From an uncultured Dorea sp. (GTDB lineage Bacteria; Bacillota_A; Clostridia; Lachnospirales; Lachnospiraceae): a DNA stretch of 48,815 bases. The stretch covers positions 1 through 48,815 of the forward strand of contig CAJTRO010000027.1 in the NCBI GenBank assembly GCA_910579015.1. The letters run 5' to 3'. This document shows, piece after piece, positions 33,668 through 41,282 of this stretch; within the stretch, counting starts at the first letter, position 1, and the number at the start of each line of letters is the position of its first letter. Below the pieces are notes generated by a model. That model ran no database searches, had not been told where the DNA came from, and was given only the letters and a program-made list of their open reading frames with translations. Position numbers and translations under genes: made by a program.

Positions 33668-34785
33668 CGATTCATAATGCGATCAGCGTCGAACAGGGAT
33701 GCTGTACGATGTATATCTTTAAGCTTTCGACGGAAGATTTGCTTTCTAATTATATAATATCGAACTATGATTCGGTCAGGGAGACCGGTTATCAGAGACC
33801 GCCTGTCGAATCGCATTATAAGAAGATAGCGCGTTATCTTGCGGCGGCCGGTTCGGGACAGATCCTGCCGATGTCGATCATTGCGGCGGCAACGCGGGAG
33901 GATATCTCTTATCAGGGGAATGAGCTTACCATTGAAGGCAGACTGCGTATCGTCGACGGACAGCACAGGATCAAGGCGATCGAGTATCTGCGGGATGGAA
34001 AGAATCCGAAATATAATGATAAGTATAAAGAACTTGCCAATGACTATGAATTTCCGGTCATTCTTCTTACGGCGGATGAGACGGACAGCGCTTTGGAGAT
34101 GGACACTTTTATTAATATTAACAGCAAAGGCAAGCGTGTGAGTATCAATCTTGCGAAAGAGCTCTGTGAGAAGAAGATGCAGGCCGATCTGACGAAGCAT
34201 GAAATTGGATTGAACAGTGATACCTATGAAAATCTTGCGACCCAGGTTGTGAAGCGTCTGGCCCATGACAAAGCTTCTTTGTGGTATGAGCGTATTCAGA
34301 TGGGGGACGAGCTGGGCTTTCAGAAGCCGGTATCTGTCGGCACCTTTGCGAGATCACTGAAAAGGCTTACTTCATGGATTGCGGATATGGTGGTGGAAGG
34401 AGCAAGGGTGATCTCGGAAGAGGAGGCAGGGAAGACGGCTGACTTGACGAAGCGTGCAGTGGAACGGTTATGGAGGACGGTGCAGGGGCGCTGGCCGGAG
34501 TGTTTTGAAGAGCCGAAACAGTATAATCTGTTAAAAGGGCTGGGCGTATCTGTTATCCACCGTCTGTTTGAAAGCTGTATCGGAGAAATACGGTCTTCTG
34601 ATCCGGAGAAGGTCCTTGAGGATGCGCAGGAAGCTTTTGAGCGGTATCTTGACAGAACGGATGTTGAGGCCGAGGAGTGGATGGTCGGCGGTATATTTAC
34701 CGGGTTTTCTTCTGAGCAGGGATATGGGATCATCATGAATATCCTCCGGGGAGAAAAGAAATTGAGCGAGCTGGATGATCAATAA
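33664..34785 (+). CDS. DGQHR-domain protein, DndB-like
   Basis: A 373-residue protein with the defining motif DGQHR (98-102, in LRIVDGQHRIKAIEYL) and the second conserved block FININSKGKRVS. DGQHR proteins include DndB, the regulator beside DNA phosphorothioation genes, and many defence-island orphans. No dndA/C/D/E or restriction genes are in the window, so this copy works in another context. The start ATG 33664 overlaps the stop of the RelA/SpoT-domain gene (ATGA), so the two products are made together. A 12-bp perfect hairpin follows the gene at 34801. Confidence 0.83.
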   Translation: MTIHNAISVEQGCCTMYIFKLSTEDLLSNYIISNYDSVRETGYQRPPVESHYKKIARYLAAAGSGQILPMSIIAAATREDISYQGNELTIEGRLRIVDGQHRIKAIEYLRDGKNPKYNDKYKELANDYEFPVILLTADETDSALEMDTFININSKGKRVSINLAKELCEKKMQADLTKHEIGLNSDTYENLATQVVKRLAHDKASLWYERIQMGDELGFQKPVSVGTFARSLKRLTSWIADMVVEGARVISEEEAGKTADLTKRAVERLWRTVQGRWPECFEEPKQYNLLKGLGVSVIHRLFESCIGEIRSSDPEKVLEDAQEAFERYLDRTDVEAEEWMVGGIFTGFSSEQGYGIIMNILRGEKKLSELDDQ

Positions 34786-34800
34786 AATAAGGGATAAGGG

Positions 34801-34827
34801 CAGACAGGATTCACAGAATCCTGTCTG
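34801..34827 (+). terminator. Hairpin ending the RelA/SpoT-DGQHR module
   Basis: CAGACAGGATTC (34801-34812) and GAATCCTGTCTG (34816-34827) pair perfectly around a three-base loop. The following T content is modest. Confidence 0.7.
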
Positions 34828-34865
34828 TCTGCATATAATAGTCAAAAAGTATCAGGGGGCAGTTT

Positions 34866-35630
34866 ATGCCATATTCAATCATGCTGGATGCCGGACACGG
34901 CGGAGACCGGGATCCGGGAGCAGTATATAACGGACGGCAGGAGGCGGACGACGCCCTGCGTCTGACGCTGGCGGTAGGAGAGATCCTTCAGAACAATGGA
35001 ATCGAGGTGCAGTACACCAGGACGACGGACGTCTATCAGACGCCCTACGAGAAGGCCATGACGGCGAACCAGGCGGGGGTTGATTTCTTCATATCTATTC
35101 ACAGAAATTCCTATCCGACGGACAATGAGGTGTCGGGAGTGGAGACGCTGGTATACGACCTGTCGGGGCTCAAGTACCAGATGGCGCAGGATATCAATGA
35201 CCAGCTTGAGGCAGTGGGGTTCGTGAACCTGGGGGTTAAGGCACGGCCGAACCTGGTTGTACTTAGAAGAACGAAGATGCCGGCATTGCTGGTGGAGGCG
35301 GGATTCATTAATTCAGATGTTGATAACCGATTGTTTGACGAGAATTTCCAGGATATTGCACAGGCGATCGCGTCAGGCGTACTGGACACACTGGATTCGG
35401 CGGGCATCATCAAGGATGAGAGATACCATGTGCAGGTTGGGGCATACCGCAACCGCAGGTACGCCGAGAGGCTTCTGAATGAGCTGCTGGAACAGGGATA
35501 TCCGGCATTTATTGATGATTCGGGACAATATCTGCGTGTTCAGGCAGGCGAGTTCGACGACATGGAGGATGCGGTTGAGATGGAGAGAGCGCTTAAGCAG
35601 GCGGGATACCCCACCGTGATCGTCAGATAA
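34866..35630 (+). CDS. N-acetylmuramoyl-L-alanine amidase with SPOR domain (CwlC-like)
   Basis: Zinc amidase (Amidase_3 family) cutting the muramoyl-L-alanine bond of peptidoglycan. Zinc ligands H11 (DAGHGG), E26 and H79 (SIHRNS); catalytic E144 (LLVEAGFIN). Residues about 185-254 form a SPOR peptidoglycan-binding domain (YHVQVGAYRNRRYAE, then LRVQAGEFDDMEDA). There is no signal peptide, as in the B. subtilis sporulation amidase CwlC, which is also about 255 residues and acts on mother-cell wall from the inside at lysis. A sporulation role is inferred. ATG 34866 follows CAGGGGG. Confidence 0.9.
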   Translation: MPYSIMLDAGHGGDRDPGAVYNGRQEADDALRLTLAVGEILQNNGIEVQYTRTTDVYQTPYEKAMTANQAGVDFFISIHRNSYPTDNEVSGVETLVYDLSGLKYQMAQDINDQLEAVGFVNLGVKARPNLVVLRRTKMPALLVEAGFINSDVDNRLFDENFQDIAQAIASGVLDTLDSAGIIKDERYHVQVGAYRNRRYAERLLNELLEQGYPAFIDDSGQYLRVQAGEFDDMEDAVEMERALKQAGYPTVIVR

Positions 35631-35668
35631 TAATGTGTCAGCTGTATATTTGGTTAAAATTTACCATG

Positions 35669-35697
35669 TTGAAGTGAAAAAAGATATATGGTATCTT
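35669..35697 (+). promoter_or_regulatory. Possible promoter of the sigma-factor fusion gene
   Basis: TTGAAG (35669-35674), 17 bp, TATCTT (35692-35697). Only moderate agreement with consensus. Confidence 0.35.
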
Positions 35698-35760
35698 TAA
35701 CTGAATATATGTTTATTCACAATTTGGGAGTATTTTATGCAGCAACAGAGGAGAGAAAAC

Positions 35761-37812
35761 ATGGATGTACAGGCAGCAGATGAAAAGATACTGGATATCC
35801 TGAGAAAGGACTCGCAGAAGGGGCTTATCCTGCTGATGGAGAAATATACCGGACTCGTCTGGCATGTGGTTTCTTTTTACATAGAGAACCCGGAGGATAT
35901 CAAAGAATGTATCAATGATACGTTTTCAAAGTTTTATTTTCAGAGAAAGAAGTTTGATCCTGGCAGGGCTTCTCTGCCGGTCTATCTGACCGCGATTGCC
36001 CGCAGGCTTGCCATTTCACGTTACCGGAAGGAGCGTATCAGGCGCGCGGAACCGTTGAAGGAGGAGTTCATGCAGGAAGACCGGAGACTATCCGGTGCGG
36101 AGCTCAGGGTGGATATGGAGCGGGCCATGGCCATGTTAAAGCCGAATGAATTGCAGATCATCAGGATGAAGTATTATGACGGGATGACGGTGCGTGAGAT
36201 AGCCGAATCCCTTAAGATTCCTTACGAGACGGCGAAGAAGCGCCATCAGAGGAGTATTTTGAAGCTGGGACAGAGCCTTATTCTGCTTATTGTGCTTTTG
36301 CTGTCATTCTCGGTCTGCGTCTATGGGGTTCTGCGTTATTTTGATGTGATCTCGTCTGTCTGGAGCGGAGGAACCCCGGTGGGACCGGACGAACTTTTGG
36401 ATGACGACGACGGCGGAATAAGCGGGATGATCATGAAGAACGACCAGGGAAGAGGGAGGCCGGAGCGAAAGGTGCCATACGATGGTGAGAACGATGCAGA
36501 GGAGACATATGTGGAGATACCGGACAGCCAGCCGGTAAAGGCGTCGCCGAAGGAGCTTGAGAAGGATGTCAGCCAGTCGTCTGGTATTGAAAATTACACG
36601 GTCAGTCCGGGTTACGGGATCAATACGAACCCCAAAGAGCCGGTCTATTCTCTTGCGCAGAAGGTGTTCTATGAGGGTGAAGAATATACGGTGACGCTTG
36701 AGGAGGCTGTCTATATTAATAACAAGGTAACTGTGACAGCGATGATCTGCCAGAAGAACAGGGTGCCGCGGGACAACGGCAAGATAGATCTGATGGCAGA
36801 GACGGGCAGTTTTGAGCTGGGATACGGGGAGCATACATGGAAGAACAGTGAGACAATTACCCGTGATCTGGATGAATTTACCCGGCTTTTGACAATCTGT
36901 TTTGAAGATGTGTCGTTTCCTGCTTTGGAGCAGGGCTTAAAGGGGCTGGTCATAAGGAGGGGAGAAAGGATCAGCCTTACGTTTGACATGAAAATGGTTG
37001 AACAGGAGGCCATCGGGGAGCATCCTTATCAGATCGGGGACAGAGGCGGTGTGCTGGCGGTGCCGAGGATGGAGGACGGCTCGTTGATCATTGCGATCTA
37101 TCCTCTGGATGATGAGGACGGGCACAGGATGCTGCCGGCCCTGATCCGGGATCCCTATGGTTCATGGGCGGGGGATCATGTGACCGTCGTCTGTGAAGAC
37201 GGTACGGTGCTCACCGGCGAGTGTATGAGTTACAGCCCGCGCAATGCGAGAACCTATTATGAGTGGAATTTCGGGGAGGCGCCGCCCGGCGATCATACGC
37301 TGAATATCCCTGTGATATATCAGGAATCCCATCTGGATCAGGAATTCGCCATACCTCTTGACCTGGAAGAGGGCAGCTGGGAGGAGGGGCAGTATCCGGT
37401 TCCCGGAGGAAGTGTCTATATCGAGGAGTGTGCGCCGCAGCCGGAAACGGAAATAGAGATGGATGCGCCTGCCGGCATGGGACGTGCGGTCGATCCGATG
37501 TGTTCCGGCAAGAAAAGATGGAGGCTTAAGATCGGCTATACGTCAGAGGATCCTGTGTATTCGGTGGCGGGATTTTATGGAGCATACTGTTATGTCGGGA
37601 TGGACACGGGGGAGGGTGAGCCGGCCGGCAGCAGATCGGGCGTAAGTATGGTCCTGGATTCGATAGACGTTAAGAATCAGGTAGTGGAATATACGCTGGA
37701 GACGGATGCGGACAGTCTTGATCTTAAGGAGGCATGTATCAGATTTCACAGGGGCGATATCATTGCATATCGGTGGAACCAGAGATTTAGGATTCCGTTT
37801 TCTGTCTCATAG
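35761..37812 (+). CDS. ECF-type sigma factor fused to a membrane segment and large external domain
   Basis: A 683-residue fusion. Residues about 10-170 are a sigma-70 family factor: region 2 (LMEKYTGLVWHVVSFYI, then DTFSKFY), and region 4 helix-turn-helix ELQIIRMKYYDGMTVREIAE and IPYETAKKRHQRS. One membrane segment follows directly (SLILLIVLLLSFSVCVYGVL, about 171-190), then a charged, disordered linker and an about 430-residue mostly beta external part (DUF4179-like, uncertain). Separate sigma and anti-sigma genes are the normal case; here they form one chain, a membrane-tethered sigma. ATG 35761 has AGAGGAGA upstream. ATG 35737 (8 residues longer, GGGAG) is also possible. Confidence 0.78.
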   Translation: MDVQAADEKILDILRKDSQKGLILLMEKYTGLVWHVVSFYIENPEDIKECINDTFSKFYFQRKKFDPGRASLPVYLTAIARRLAISRYRKERIRRAEPLKEEFMQEDRRLSGAELRVDMERAMAMLKPNELQIIRMKYYDGMTVREIAESLKIPYETAKKRHQRSILKLGQSLILLIVLLLSFSVCVYGVLRYFDVISSVWSGGTPVGPDELLDDDDGGISGMIMKNDQGRGRPERKVPYDGENDAEETYVEIPDSQPVKASPKELEKDVSQSSGIENYTVSPGYGINTNPKEPVYSLAQKVFYEGEEYTVTLEEAVYINNKVTVTAMICQKNRVPRDNGKIDLMAETGSFELGYGEHTWKNSETITRDLDEFTRLLTICFEDVSFPALEQGLKGLVIRRGERISLTFDMKMVEQEAIGEHPYQIGDRGGVLAVPRMEDGSLIIAIYPLDDEDGHRMLPALIRDPYGSWAGDHVTVVCEDGTVLTGECMSYSPRNARTYYEWNFGEAPPGDHTLNIPVIYQESHLDQEFAIPLDLEEGSWEEGQYPVPGGSVYIEECAPQPETEIEMDAPAGMGRAVDPMCSGKKRWRLKIGYTSEDPVYSVAGFYGAYCYVGMDTGEGEPAGSRSGVSMVLDSIDVKNQVVEYTLETDADSLDLKEACIRFHRGDIIAYRWNQRFRIPFSVS

Positions 37813-37941
37813 CCTGGGGTGGATGAAGTTCGGACTGGATTAGTTGAAAGTTTTTGGAGAATTATGTCCCCTTTTTCTATACCGGGTGCGAATATATATA
37901 AGGAAGTATGTCAGGGGGGTTTTTCTCGTGGAGGGGATGAG

Positions 37942-38880
37942 ATGAAGCAGTATACGATGGGGGATGTGACGGAGCTTGCAGAGGAATGTATTTCGCTTGG
38001 AAAGGTGGCAAGGCCGGAGCTTTCGTGGCTGAAGAGCAGATATGACCGCGTGAGGAGCAGGTATCATCTGAAAAACAAGACGGAGACGGACAAGTATTTG
38101 TATGAGCGCATGTATGGAAACGCGCCTGAGAAGGAATCGGAATATCTGAAGATCCGGTACTGGCGGACTGGGAAATATATGCCTGGAAACAGGAGCCAGT
38201 GCGTGTTGTTTGGCAAGGCGATGGAGCTGTCTGAGACGGAGATGGAATATCTGATACAGCAGTATTGCGACAGAGGGCTTAACGCCTATGATCCTGCGGT
38301 GTGCCAGAGCGACGGGGAGTATCACCGGCGGATAGAGTATCTGCAAGAGATCGTGGAGACGTATCTTAGGAATATCTCGAAGCAGAGACTTGAATATCTA
38401 CGGATTCCGGAGAGAAAGTCGGATGTGTTCCTGCGTCATCTCTATTTTACGGATGCGCTCCGTTACGTGGAGACATCAGGCGGGGTGAGCCAGGATATCG
38501 TCAATAAGCATATTACGAGCCTGCGGTATGAATCTGAGTTTTCAAGGCAGATGCGGTTGTTCGGAGAGATCCCGCGCAGGGTGTTTATACGGCATCTGCT
38601 GATCATGGGGCTTCCCAGGCTTGATCTGGACAGATTAAACAGCCAGCTTCAGTTTTTCGGTTATCTGGCGCTTGATGAGAGGCATACGATGGTCCGGGGA
38701 GAGAGGCTTGACTGGCTTTTGGTACAGCTTATGAGGATGTATGAAGAGGTCAGGGAGGCGAAAGGCTGTGAGGAGGCATGTCTGTGGTTTCAGAAGGCGT
38801 GCCGGACGCTGGATTCCATCTTCAAGAAGGAAGGATACTCGAAGCTCCGGTTCATGCATTTTAAGGCGCTGGATCTGTGA
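37942..38880 (+). CDS. Hypothetical protein, helical, unrecognised family
   Basis: A 312-residue soluble protein rich in Arg, Glu, Leu and Tyr, with no signal peptide or membrane segment and no motif I recognise. Residue pattern suggests an all-helical fold, possibly nucleic-acid or phospho-signalling related. The N-terminal 100 residues include KYMPGNRSQCVLFGKAMELS, reminiscent of helix-turn-helix companion proteins of abundant Lachnospiraceae families, but this is weak. ATG 37942 is placed after GGAGGGG, as an upstream in-frame ATG (37819) lacks a ribosome site. It lies 129 bp after the sigma fusion in the same direction, so it might be regulated with it. Confidence 0.65.
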   Translation: MKQYTMGDVTELAEECISLGKVARPELSWLKSRYDRVRSRYHLKNKTETDKYLYERMYGNAPEKESEYLKIRYWRTGKYMPGNRSQCVLFGKAMELSETEMEYLIQQYCDRGLNAYDPAVCQSDGEYHRRIEYLQEIVETYLRNISKQRLEYLRIPERKSDVFLRHLYFTDALRYVETSGGVSQDIVNKHITSLRYESEFSRQMRLFGEIPRRVFIRHLLIMGLPRLDLDRLNSQLQFFGYLALDERHTMVRGERLDWLLVQLMRMYEEVREAKGCEEACLWFQKACRTLDSIFKKEGYSKLRFMHFKALDL

Positions 38881-38884
38881 GGAG

Positions 38885-38965
38885 ATGTTGTTTAAGTTTA
38901 TGGGGACGGAAGAAAGGAGAAGTGTTATAAGTCAGAGGGTTGAGGAGTATTTCAGGGAGAGATAG
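38885..38965 (+). CDS. Possible 26-residue peptide
   Basis: ATG 38885, overlapped by the ribosome-site-like GAGGAG at the stop of the preceding gene, opens a frame to TAG 38963 (MLFKFMGTEERRSV..., C-terminus basic and Glu-rich). Coupling to the preceding gene would allow translation. Equally it may be chance. Confidence 0.2.
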   Translation: MLFKFMGTEERRSVISQRVEEYFRER

Positions 38966-38976
38966 ATGAGAGAGCT

Positions 38977-39054
38977 GGGGCTGTTGTGAAATGCATTTTA
39001 TACGCTATATACGGCGTATAACGGTTATTTCGCGGCAGCCCCGGTTTTGTTTTT
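38977..39054. terminator. Convergent terminator between the hypothetical gene and the histidine kinase gene
   Basis: GGGGCTG (38977-38983) pairs with CAGCCCC (39036-39042) at the base of a long stem that holds an inner TATACGC/GCGTATA hairpin. A T-rich tract (TTTTGTTTTT, 39045-39054) follows. Confidence 0.75.
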
Positions 39055-39097
39055 GATTTGTGTGACGGCCGTATTATATCTGGCGAAACTCTTTGAA

Positions 39098-40567
39098 TCA
39101 GCCCTTTGGCAGGGAAAAGATGAATTCGGTCCCGACGCCTTCGGTGCTGACGACATTTATATTCTCACCGTGTGCCTGGATCGCCTCCTTGACGATGGCA
39201 AGTCCCAGGCCGGTCCCTTTCTTATCCTTGCCCCGGGAGAGGTCGGACTTGTAGAAGCGCTCCCATACCCGGTTGAGAGAATTGCGGGGAATGCCGATTC
39301 CTTCATCCTTCACAGAAGTATACACCTTATCGCCCCGCTCGGTCGTCTCTATTGTGATGACCGAATCTGGATCGCTGAACTTGATGGCGTTGTCCAGCAG
39401 ATTATAGAGCACCTGCTGGATCTTATGCTTGTCGGCGTTTACTCTCAGATGCTTTGCGGCGAACAGGACGTCGATGGTGATCTTCTTCTGCGTGCAGGTG
39501 CCTTCGAATGAAGCGGCGACATGCTTGATCATCTCGTGGATGTCGAATATCTCTTTGTTCAACAGCAGATTCTTCGTGTCAAATTCGTTCAAGGTCAGAA
39601 GATCCTGGGTAAGATCGGTCAGACGTTCCGTCTCGAACAGGATGATCTTCAGATATTTCTCGTACAGCTCGGGCGGGATGGTCCCGTCAGCCATGGCCTC
39701 GACATAGCCTTTGATGGAGGTCAGCGGAGAACGGAAATCATGGGATACATTCGCCACGAACTTCTTCTGGTAATCCTCCATATCCCTCAGATGTGAGGAC
39801 ATGTAGTTCAGAGAAGCGGACAGATAACCCATTTCGTCCTCTGTATCTACCGGAATCTCGTAATCGAGATTGCCGGAAGCATACTGGGTGGCGGCCTCTG
39901 TGATCTTATGCAGAGGGCGGTATACAAAATACTGGAAGGCGAGCAGTATCACAAAGGAAAGTACATAGATCAGGAGCACGGTGACAGAAGCGGCGCGCAG
40001 CAGGATATGCTGTGTGTCCTTTAAGTCATCCAGATGCTTGTGGATCAGAAGATATCCCTTGGGTGCATAGCCGTATACCACCGGAGCCATGACTGTGATC
40101 ACATCTTCGGCAAAATAGCCGTGGTAGTCGCCGGTCTGGTACTGCCGTCCGCTGATCTCCAGAGGATCGAAATCCTCAATATAATAAGGGACGGAAGGAT
40201 AATTCTTTGATACGGCCGAGGAGATCATCTTTCCGTCCCTGTCGACAAACCAGATGGAAGCGTCCAGGCGGATCTCCATTCCGGACAGTTGTAAATATAC
40301 GTCCCCGATATCCAGATCTTCTGAAAAGTAGGAGGGGAGATAACTGCTGGCAACGAGATTGGCTTCCCGGTACAGAGCGGCCGCCTGATCCTCCTCCAAA
40401 GGCGCTTCCGTCATGCTGAAGGTCAGCGTGGCGACGGAAAATATGCAGAGAAATCCGAATAAAATATATACGATGATAAACTTAAGGTATAAGGTACTGC
40501 GCATAAGGACGCCCTTATGCTTTGCCGGGTTCGGGGAATATCTGTGGGGCTGGCTCCGTGAATACAT
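39098..40567 (-). CDS. Sensor histidine kinase (VanS/PhoR type)
   Basis: Two-membrane-segment kinase, 489 residues. Membrane segments at about 29-51 and 188-213 flank an external sensor (about 52-187). A HAMP region (about 214-268) follows, then the dimerisation domain with H276 in VSHDFRSPLTS, and the ATPase domain with NLLDNAIKFS, DEGIGIP and GTGLGLAI. ATG 40567 is one base behind the regulator stop, with GAGG eight bases upstream. ATG 40504 gives a form 21 residues shorter, starting MRSTLYLKF, and is possible. It forms an operon with the regulator gene; the stimulus is unknown. Confidence 0.92.
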   Translation of the reverse strand: MYSRSQPHRYSPNPAKHKGVLMRSTLYLKFIIVYILFGFLCIFSVATLTFSMTEAPLEEDQAAALYREANLVASSYLPSYFSEDLDIGDVYLQLSGMEIRLDASIWFVDRDGKMISSAVSKNYPSVPYYIEDFDPLEISGRQYQTGDYHGYFAEDVITVMAPVVYGYAPKGYLLIHKHLDDLKDTQHILLRAASVTVLLIYVLSFVILLAFQYFVYRPLHKITEAATQYASGNLDYEIPVDTEDEMGYLSASLNYMSSHLRDMEDYQKKFVANVSHDFRSPLTSIKGYVEAMADGTIPPELYEKYLKIILFETERLTDLTQDLLTLNEFDTKNLLLNKEIFDIHEMIKHVAASFEGTCTQKKITIDVLFAAKHLRVNADKHKIQQVLYNLLDNAIKFSDPDSVITIETTERGDKVYTSVKDEGIGIPRNSLNRVWERFYKSDLSRGKDKKGTGLGLAIVKEAIQAHGENINVVSTEGVGTEFIFSLPKG

Positions 40568-40568
40568 G

Positions 40569-41273
40569 TCACTTTACCTCGAACTTATAGCCGATTCCCC
40601 AGACGGTGGCAAGCCCCCACGGGCTGTGGTCCTTGATCTTCTCCCGCAGACGCTTGATGTGGACGTCGACGGTACGCGTATCGCCGATGTATTCATAACC
40701 CCAGATCTGGTCTAACAGCTGTTCTCTGGTGAACACCTGGTTCGGGGAGGAAGCAAGGAAATACAGCAGTTCCAGTTCCTTTGGAGGCATCTCTACCCTC
40801 TGACCGTCCACCAGTACGGTATAATTGGTGAGGTTGATGGTGATGCCGGGGTATTCCACGCATTTCCCCTTATCTGCCTTCGGCTCTTCTGCCTTGGGCG
40901 CCGTCTGGTAACGGCGCAGGACAGCCTTCACCCGCGCCACCAGCTCCTTGGAATCGAAGGGCTTCATGATGTAGTCGTCCGCGCCCAGTTCCAGGCCGAG
41001 AACCTTATCGAATACCTCGCCCTTGGCTGACAGCATGATGATCGGCACGCCGGACCTGGCGCGGATCTCCCGGCACACCTGGTAACCGTCTATGCCCGGA
41101 AGCATCAGATCCAGAAGGATGAGGTTCGGCTGATAGGTCTCGTGCGCGATCAGGGCCTTCTCTCCATCGTGTACCATCATGGTATCGAAACATTCTTTGG
41201 TGAGGTATAATGATATCAGTTCGGCGATGTTCTCATCATCGTCTACGATCAGTATTTTCTGTTTATTTACCAT
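40569..41273 (-). CDS. OmpR-family response regulator
   Basis: Partner of the sensor kinase, 234 residues. Receiver domain 1-120 with acidic pocket D11-D13, phosphoacceptor D55 (LLDLMLPG) and lysine in IMKPF. The C-terminal winged helix (about 135-230) carries ELELLYFLASSPNQVFTREQLLD and TRTVDVHIKRLREKI. It belongs to the PhoB/WalR-like group by text. It is transcribed with the kinase gene, and the gap to the upstream mutS2 start region is short (10 bp after its stop), so it may be in one unit with mutS2. Confidence 0.93.
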   Translation of the reverse strand: MVNKQKILIVDDDENIAELISLYLTKECFDTMMVHDGEKALIAHETYQPNLILLDLMLPGIDGYQVCREIRARSGVPIIMLSAKGEVFDKVLGLELGADDYIMKPFDSKELVARVKAVLRRYQTAPKAEEPKADKGKCVEYPGITINLTNYTVLVDGQRVEMPPKELELLYFLASSPNQVFTREQLLDQIWGYEYIGDTRTVDVHIKRLREKIKDHSPWGLATVWGIGYKFEVK

Positions 41274-41282
41274 AAAAAACTC

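Noticed and set aside
33664..34785. Part of a DNA phosphorothioation (dnd) cluster
   Set aside because: No dndA, dndC, dndD, dndE or associated restriction genes occur in the window.
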